A stretch of DNA of 64,000 bases from Tritrichomonas musculus (Eukaryota; Parabasalia; Tritrichomonadida; Tritrichomonadidae), in NCBI GenBank assembly GCA_039105265.1, contig JAPFFF010000006.1, forward strand, positions 4,216,001 to 4,280,000. The letters run 5' to 3'. The position numbers and the translations under genes are program-made. The notes beneath the pieces were generated by a model that saw only the letters and a program-made list of their open reading frames with translations, made no database searches and was not told where the DNA came from. Shown piece by piece: positions 58,938 through 64,000 of the stretch (its first letter is position 1; each line of letters opens with the position of its first letter).

Positions 58938-59648
58938 ATGTTAGTATCAGTACAAAGTACAAATGCAGATGAATATAATAAGGTATCAGTTAATTTAGAT
59001 ATACCTTGGAAGTGTAAATATGTCAAGTATTATGTATCTTCAATTAGTACCTTGAGTAATATTCTGTTAACCAATGGTGATGATTATATTGAAATGTCAA
59101 GTGATTCAATACCTATTAAAGCCTATTTTCGAACTCCTAAATTTTCCTATACTATCAAAGAATTACAATCGGTATTAAATTTAATGTCTTGGTTTCAATG
59201 GGAGTATAAACAAGAAACAAGAACATTTCAATTAAAAACCACAATGAAGACTACCATTACGTCTTTAACTCATCGAGCTGCATTAGTAACTGGTCTTTAT
59301 AATACTCCATTGCCTTTAGAGTTGCCTGCTAATACAACCTATATAATAAAAGATATACCAATATTAAATCATACTAAGTTGTATTTAGTATCATTACAAG
59401 GTAATGCCATATACTCCAATATAGGTGAACAACAATATACACCATCAGTTATTGGTAGTATAAATACCTTCACCTTAGATAATAAACCACTTATATATGA
59501 TTTCGAAACTGAAAGTAAACCATTAAAAATAAAAACATATACAGATTCATTAAAATTTTTAGAATTAAGTTTAGTAGATTTCCAATACCAGCCGATATTG
59601 TTAAAAAGTCCTTTGTTCATAACTATCAAAATTAAACCATCTACGTAA
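58938..59648 (+). CDS. Candidate Maverick minor capsid (penton-like) protein
   Basis: A protein of 236 residues from the first ATG. Mostly predicted beta strand, with a small helical part in the middle, and an ending L-E-L-S-L-V-D-F-Q-Y-Q-P-I and L-F-I-T-I-K-I-K-P, which matches the type of C-terminal strands seen in single-jelly-roll minor capsid proteins of Polintons. Length (about 240) fits that family. Its 3' end overlaps the polymerase gene's end by 8 bases, tail to tail. It is the only plus-strand gene of the element in this window. Assignment is by fold-pattern and context, so moderate. Confidence 0.5.
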   Translation: MLVSVQSTNADEYNKVSVNLDIPWKCKYVKYYVSSISTLSNILLTNGDDYIEMSSDSIPIKAYFRTPKFSYTIKELQSVLNLMSWFQWEYKQETRTFQLKTTMKTTITSLTHRAALVTGLYNTPLPLELPANTTYIIKDIPILNHTKLYLVSLQGNAIYSNIGEQQYTPSVIGSINTFTLDNKPLIYDFETESKPLKIKTYTDSLKFLELSLVDFQYQPILLKSPLFITIKIKPST

Positions 59649-61821
59649 ACCTAAGAGTACGTGCAAATTTAGGTAAGTTGGTTTGTTGAAATGTCTTTGA
59701 CTTCCTGAATGCATTCGAACCATCCAACAAATCAAATGTCATGCTTTCTCCTTTGTACATCCTTTCAAAAAGTTCTTCAACTGAGATACCCATCCTTTTG
59801 CACTTGTTGAGAATAACTTGTTTTGGAATTCCTTTAAGTCTAATATGGTATCCTTCATTTCCTTGTTCATCAACCAAGATATCGAGGTAGCTCTTTTTAC
59901 CAAGTGCAATGAGTTTTCTTGAGTGTATTTCCCCTTGACTACCTTCGAACTCATCGAAGTCATTATGGAACTGACACATATTTTTACCAATAAGAGGTTG
60001 ATGATACTTGAACTGGAATAAGTCAGCTATCCTTGGTACATCTTTTTCCATAACGTGACAAGAATCTGTGTCTTGGTAGTAGATAGGTATACCTGCTTGT
60101 TCAGCTGTAGCCATAACCCTGTTCATTAAGTGCTTACTCCAAGAGAGAACGCTTGCACCAAATTGAGGTAGGTTGAAATGGTCATTAATTGGTTTCAACT
60201 TCTTGACATAGCACTTATCAATATTAACATCTTCAACAACCTCCTTGACAAAGTTGTAGTTCCGCCAGAGATACTTGTATAGTTGGCTTTTTGGTACTGT
60301 CTTTGTTTCAGTCTTAGTTGCTTTTAATATTGACTTGCCATATATGGAGTTGAGGAGGAGCTTTATTGTTTGTTCAAGAGGGTTCTTTTGCTTTTTATAA
60401 CTTGCCCTGAGATTAAAGAGCTTCTCAATGAACTCATTGATTTTCTTGTTAAATCCTTCATCAAAGTAATAGCCACGTATTAACTCATATTCAACATCAT
60501 AAAATTCGAACAAGTCCATAAGACCTACTTTATCGATATAATAATGGTCAACAAGGAAATTGCCGAATATTTTACTACCTGCTTCATTCCTTGTAAATAC
60601 TTGTCCAAATTTATATGGCTCTTTTGATTTACATTCGAGTTTCTTGATGTTGACTTCGATAAAGAATGTATCATATTGCATAAGTTGTTCATGGGTAGTA
60701 CCTTGTGGTATTACTTTAGGTCTTCCTTTTGGTATACCATCCATGACATACATTGCAGATGGATATAAGCTAACTGCATCAAAGTCTTGTATCCTTCCTT
60801 CGATGTATTGCTTTTCATTACCTGCTGTCATTGTTCGTCCACCTGAAACACATCGTTGAATGAAGTCTTGACACTTACCTGATAATTCATAACATCCATC
60901 AAAACAACCATATTTTTTTGCAAAGCAATATCCAATAGCACTGATAGATATAAAATCATGAACACCATACATATCTGTCTTTGTTTCTTTAAAGACTTCT
61001 CCGAGGTCTCTATTAAATTTTTCCATTCCCTTCATCAAAACAATACAATCCTTGAAACAATAGAAGATGGCATATTTAATGATGTCGATTTTGCCATCAT
61101 TATAACAATTTGCTATTTTTGCATTTTCGATAATCTGCTTGCAGTTTGCATCAAGTTGTTCTTTCGATAACTTGTCTTGGTTTTCATCGATGTATTGCTG
61201 TTGGAACTCAGTAGCATCAACAATTCTTCTTTGTATGTTCTCTTGTGTATATAGCTTATATGCCATGACTTCCTTGTGAACATTGAGGTTGAACATTGTA
61301 GCAAATTTACTTAATGCTTGTGGTATTATACTGTATGAGTTCCTGAATGTTAATCTTTTTTTGACTTTCCTTGTACCTTCTTCGAATAATGTCATGATGA
61401 TTTGAAGTACAGTACCACTTCGTTCTGTTATCTGTGTATCCCATCCAGGTGTGTTAATGAAAAAGCATGCATCATACTTGAGGTTGTGAAAATATGTTAA
61501 TGAACCACTCCATAAATAATTCAAGAGCTTCTGTCCACAATCTTCACCTTGAATAGATATTTTATGTATGTTGGCACCATCTCGAAAGATAGTACAATTG
61601 AGATATGGTATATGTGGACTGACTGTAGAGTTTGTTTCGAAGTCGCTATAATAAATCCTTGACCATGTATTTTGTTTCTTCTTGTTATTATCAATGAGTC
61701 TTGTACATTGTTCTGCATTATATTCGAGACTTGTATAATCTTTCACATGGTCATATTCAGTTGTGTTGATGATATCCAATTCACATGCTTTTATTTCTTC
61801 GAATAGATGTAGTTCAAACAT
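59641..61821 (-). CDS. Protein-primed family B DNA polymerase, exonuclease and polymerase domains
   Basis: A frame of 726 residues that begins with ATG, but the same frame is open a further 24 codons up to the TAA of the preceding gene. Motifs in order: Exo I Y-Y-S-D-F-E-T, Exo II F-H-N-L-K-Y-D-A, Exo III Y-C-F-K-D-C, polymerase motif A D-F-D-A-V-S-L-Y-P-S, motif B L-L-L-N-S-I-Y-G-K, motif C Y-Q-D-T-D-S, and G-K-K-S-Y. All catalytic acidic residues are present, so this part looks functional. Polinton polymerases normally also carry an N-terminal domain of several hundred residues; here it is the adjacent frame at 61894-62913. It replicates the element with a terminal protein primer. Confidence 0.93.
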   Translation of the reverse strand: MFELHLFEEIKACELDIINTTEYDHVKDYTSLEYNAEQCTRLIDNNKKKQNTWSRIYYSDFETNSTVSPHIPYLNCTIFRDGANIHKISIQGEDCGQKLLNYLWSGSLTYFHNLKYDACFFINTPGWDTQITERSGTVLQIIMTLFEEGTRKVKKRLTFRNSYSIIPQALSKFATMFNLNVHKEVMAYKLYTQENIQRRIVDATEFQQQYIDENQDKLSKEQLDANCKQIIENAKIANCYNDGKIDIIKYAIFYCFKDCIVLMKGMEKFNRDLGEVFKETKTDMYGVHDFISISAIGYCFAKKYGCFDGCYELSGKCQDFIQRCVSGGRTMTAGNEKQYIEGRIQDFDAVSLYPSAMYVMDGIPKGRPKVIPQGTTHEQLMQYDTFFIEVNIKKLECKSKEPYKFGQVFTRNEAGSKIFGNFLVDHYYIDKVGLMDLFEFYDVEYELIRGYYFDEGFNKKINEFIEKLFNLRASYKKQKNPLEQTIKLLLNSIYGKSILKATKTETKTVPKSQLYKYLWRNYNFVKEVVEDVNIDKCYVKKLKPINDHFNLPQFGASVLSWSKHLMNRVMATAEQAGIPIYYQDTDSCHVMEKDVPRIADLFQFKYHQPLIGKNMCQFHNDFDEFEGSQGEIHSRKLIALGKKSYLDILVDEQGNEGYHIRLKGIPKQVILNKCKRMGISVEELFERMYKGESMTFDLLDGSNAFRKSKTFQQTNLPKFARTLRFT

Positions 61822-61893
61822 CTTTTGGAAAAAGGTTATTGGTTTGATTCCTTCATGATTATAGTCTTTGATAGTTTTTCCATTATCGTAATT

Positions 61894-62913
61894 TTATATC
61901 TTACATCTTTTTTCAAAAGGAATATGTGCAAATGTTTTATCAAGTTCTTCATAGTGTTGAAGGTAGAATAATGTACAAGGTATTTTCCTGTTGAGCATAT
62001 AATGGTCTTTGAACAATATCAGTTTAACTTCTCTTTTATAATCAACAGACCATTTTTTCTTTTTGGTGTTGATTCTTGTTTCATACTTGTATTTATCAGG
62101 TTGTTCAACAACTCTAATGATGCTAAAATTGCACTTGAACTTTTGAGCAACATCAATTATCTTGTTATTAGGTATGGTTCTTGTTTGAACAAAAAATCGT
62201 AGGTCATCTATTTCATCATCAGTGAACACACCTGATTGTATACAAGCATATACAAAACAATTATCTCTGTAGTTCTCTTTCCTTACTTCATGAAAGATTT
62301 GATATGCTGATAGGTCTATTGGAGAACGATTGATGTATGGAAAAAAACTTCCTTCTGGTGTATTTCGATAGTCTTCATCAATTTCGACTTCATCATCATA
62401 GATTTCATGAGTATCCATATCTTGCATCTTGGTTCGAAAATGAACACCATCATTTGTTTTATTCATGTCAATAAATTGTACCTCATATCGAACAGGAATG
62501 AACATGTTTGAGATGTATGGATTTGTATCTGATTGGTCTTCACTTAAATCAAGTTCTCCTGTTATATGTCCGAGTGTACTTTCGATGTTGTGCTTATCAC
62601 TGAGTGTGAAGTACTTGTGAGTTCCATCAAGTGCTATTGCTTTTACAATAGGTCTTCCAGCATGTTTCATTTTATAAATCTGTCTAAGTGTTTCAGTAAA
62701 CGCATACCTCTTATCTTCATCTTGGTTGATGTCTGTTGCAAAACCAATACCTTGTCCTGCTGGAATCATGAGCTTCCTCATTTCTTCTTTAAACTTGTCG
62801 TTCTTTTTATATTGTTTAGCACGTCGATTATATTCACGACGAAACTGTGATTTGGTATCAGCATAGACATCTCCAATAGCATCTAAAAAATCATCTTCAA
62901 TGTCCTTGTTCAT
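61894..62913 (-). CDS. Maverick DNA polymerase N-terminal domain, separated by an in-frame stop
   Basis: A frame of 339 residues from its first ATG (M-N-K-D-I-E-D-D-F). The C-terminal part (D-N-C-F-V-Y-A-C-I-Q-S-G, R-T-I-P-N-N-K-I, then V-K-L-I-L-F-K-D-H-Y-M-L) is the type of segment that precedes the exonuclease domain in Polinton polymerases. It ends in TAA at 61894-61896. The polymerase frame follows in the same phase with no other stop in the 72 bases between. It may be the N-terminal half of one polymerase split by a nonsense mutation, readthrough stop or sequence error, or a genuinely separate protein. The N-terminal portion is charged and helical. Confidence 0.65.
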   Translation of the reverse strand: MNKDIEDDFLDAIGDVYADTKSQFRREYNRRAKQYKKNDKFKEEMRKLMIPAGQGIGFATDINQDEDKRYAFTETLRQIYKMKHAGRPIVKAIALDGTHKYFTLSDKHNIESTLGHITGELDLSEDQSDTNPYISNMFIPVRYEVQFIDMNKTNDGVHFRTKMQDMDTHEIYDDEVEIDEDYRNTPEGSFFPYINRSPIDLSAYQIFHEVRKENYRDNCFVYACIQSGVFTDDEIDDLRFFVQTRTIPNNKIIDVAQKFKCNFSIIRVVEQPDKYKYETRINTKKKKWSVDYKREVKLILFKDHYMLNRKIPCTLFYLQHYEELDKTFAHIPFEKRCKI

Positions 62914-62980
62914 GTTTAACACAAAATAAAAGTGAAACGATAAAAATAAAAACAAAAGAAAAAGTTAAAAAATTAATTGT

Positions 62981-64000
62981 TTATTGAGGATATCCATTAT
63001 CATCATCATCTAGATGTGGAAAATTATATTGGAATTCATTTCCTTTCGACTTCATATCAGATTTTTGTTGATATTGGTTCTTTATCATACCTTCATTGAA
63101 GGTTTTGATGTTCTTCATCACTTGTTTCGGTGATTGCCTCCTGTCTTTTTTAACGAAGTCGCATGAATTGTCCAACTTCTCTTTCTCTTCTGGTGATAAG
63201 TATGGTCGAAGATGATAAATGCAATTGGACAACTTCCATCCATATGTCTTGAACAATGATGTTTGTTCAGCTGTAGAAGTCTGGGGAATGGTGTCAAACA
63301 TGTATCGAAGATGGTCTAGTTCGTTGTCCATCAATTGAGTTCTTACATACTTCTCTGCAAATGAATCAGTTGTTGGAGGACCAGCTTGTTGAGCATTTTT
63401 CAGATCCGCCACGTCCTTCTTCAGATCGTGAATTTTGTTAATGTACTTCGCCACCTTTTTTGGAGTAAGTTCCAATTTCATCAGCTCGAGTGCGTATTCG
63501 TCGCTATTATCAATGTCTTTCCTGAGTTCTTCAGCATTGTGATTGATGTCTTCAATGTGAAATTCTACACCAGTCATTTTCTCCTCCAACTTCGTTAATC
63601 GGTCTTTCAAGTTTTCATTTTCTTCTATTAATCGTTCCATTTCCTCTCGAAAGTCGAATGGACGAACATTATCCTCCTTATAATCACTATTGGATTTCAT
63701 TTCATGAACACTTTTCGGTGGCTTGTATGGTTCTTTGCGAGCTGGTGATGGTTCTTCAACAACATCTTCGATTTTTGTTTCTTCCTTCGGATTGGTACTT
63801 GTCTTCTGCGGTTCTGTAAATCCAGATGGTCTGGATATAGGACCAAGTCTTGGAGGTGGTGGTGGTATTTTTGGTAATGTATTTGGTGTAGGAGGAAGGA
63901 GTGGATGATATCGAGGTGGTGGAAATACTTTACTCGAAAATGGCACGTACTGCTGCTTCTTCCTTCTTGCATCGTCTTCTTGCTTCAATCTTGCTAATGC
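62981..64000 (-). CDS. Pro-rich coiled-coil Maverick protein, 5' end outside window
   Basis: The frame is open to the right edge of the window, with no ATG near it, so the N-terminus lies beyond 64000. Visible part, 339 residues: a basic patch R-R-K-K-Q-Q, a Pro-rich stretch (P-P-P-R-Y-H-P-L-L-P-P and I-P-P-P-P-P-R-L), a charged linker, a coiled coil (about E-E-M-E-R-L-I-E-E-N-E-N-L through K-K-D-V-A-D-L) and a helical C-terminus. No enzyme motif was recognised. Its place next to the polymerase suggests a virion or replication accessory protein, which is inference only. Confidence 0.6.
   Translation of the reverse strand, partial: ALARLKQEDDARRKKQQYVPFSSKVFPPPRYHPLLPPTPNTLPKIPPPPPRLGPISRPSGFTEPQKTSTNPKEETKIEDVVEEPSPARKEPYKPPKSVHEMKSNSDYKEDNVRPFDFREEMERLIEENENLKDRLTKLEEKMTGVEFHIEDINHNAEELRKDIDNSDEYALELMKLELTPKKVAKYINKIHDLKKDVADLKNAQQAGPPTTDSFAEKYVRTQLMDNELDHLRYMFDTIPQTSTAEQTSLFKTYGWKLSNCIYHLRPYLSPEEKEKLDNSCDFVKKDRRQSPKQVMKNIKTFNEGMIKNQYQQKSDMKSKGNEFQYNFPHLDDDDNGYPQ

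Larger units (their letters stand above)
52863..64000. mobile_element. Maverick/Polinton element, left part (continues beyond the window)
   Basis: Identified by a protein-primed family B DNA polymerase, a candidate minor capsid protein, a giant structural-type protein and a repeat-rich terminus. The terminus is set near 52863 (AGTATATACGAG...), where AT-rich host sequence with a broken transposase-like frame turns into GC-richer sequence. Mavericks typically begin with AG. The far end, the second inverted repeat, and the integrase, packaging ATPase, protease and major capsid genes are not in the window. Codon and base use inside differ from the neighbouring host genes. Confidence 0.85.

Overview
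This window comes from a eukaryote with very AT-rich DNA. The best fit is a trichomonad parabasalid, most like Tritrichomonas. That is inferred from gene content: a Ser/Thr-kinase fused to Sel1 repeats, a DUF3447/ankyrin protein of the kind hugely expanded in trichomonads, a BEACH protein, a Tc1/mariner element and a Maverick/Polinton element. No gene shows canonical trichomonad intron signals (5' GTAYGT, 3' ACTAACACACAG). Several stop codons lie in TAAA, which doubles as a poly(A) signal in Trichomonas.

Layout. 1-1412: remnants of an ankyrin gene whose 33-codon repeats are separated by AT-rich spacers. 1819-1892: elongator tRNA-Met (-). 2060-6475: kinase-Sel1 gene (-). 6580-7760: decayed second kinase (+). 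8147-14824: giant USP-like protein (-) that has lost the catalytic Cys and His. 14825-17166: AT-rich spacer with a palindromic MITE. 17167-17691: ARF-like GTPase. 18401-26998: a divergent pair, a small CAP-like protein and a 2713-residue BEACH protein. 27395-36574: housekeeping-type genes (C2-like acidic protein, importin-beta-like protein, U2AF65, TRAPPC1/Bet5, and a helical-repeat protein). 36785-37040: MITE with a GC-rich core. 37130-43269: DUF3447 ORF followed by eleven ankyrin modules and a terminal stub, nearly all embedded in 254-509 bp AT-rich spacers. 43379-43630: another MITE. 44107-48531: complete Tc1/mariner element with TA target duplications, inserted in a Cys-rich gene relic; its transposase carries a very long repeat-rich N-terminal extension. 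49593-50438: Sel1-repeat protein. 50439-52096: AT-rich, no gene seen. 52097-52862: transposase-like ORF cut by the terminus of a Maverick. About 52863-64000: left part of the Maverick, with a terminal repeat region, a 1.9-kilo-residue membrane/coiled-coil protein, a candidate minor capsid protein, a protein-primed family B DNA polymerase split by one in-frame TAA, and a partial Pro-rich coiled-coil protein. Integrase, ATPase, protease and major capsid genes are not seen and would lie beyond 64000.

Most striking signals. (1) The two ankyrin loci, where whole ankyrin repeats stay stop-free and indel-free while the DNA between them is diverged, AT-rich and full of stops: either a non-canonical intron-like arrangement or an odd decay mode. 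(2) The mariner transposase with three families of in-frame minisatellite at its N-terminus. (3) The pseudo-deubiquitinase. (4) The stop-split Maverick polymerase. Start codons below were moved to the first in-frame ATG wherever the longest open frame began only at TTG.
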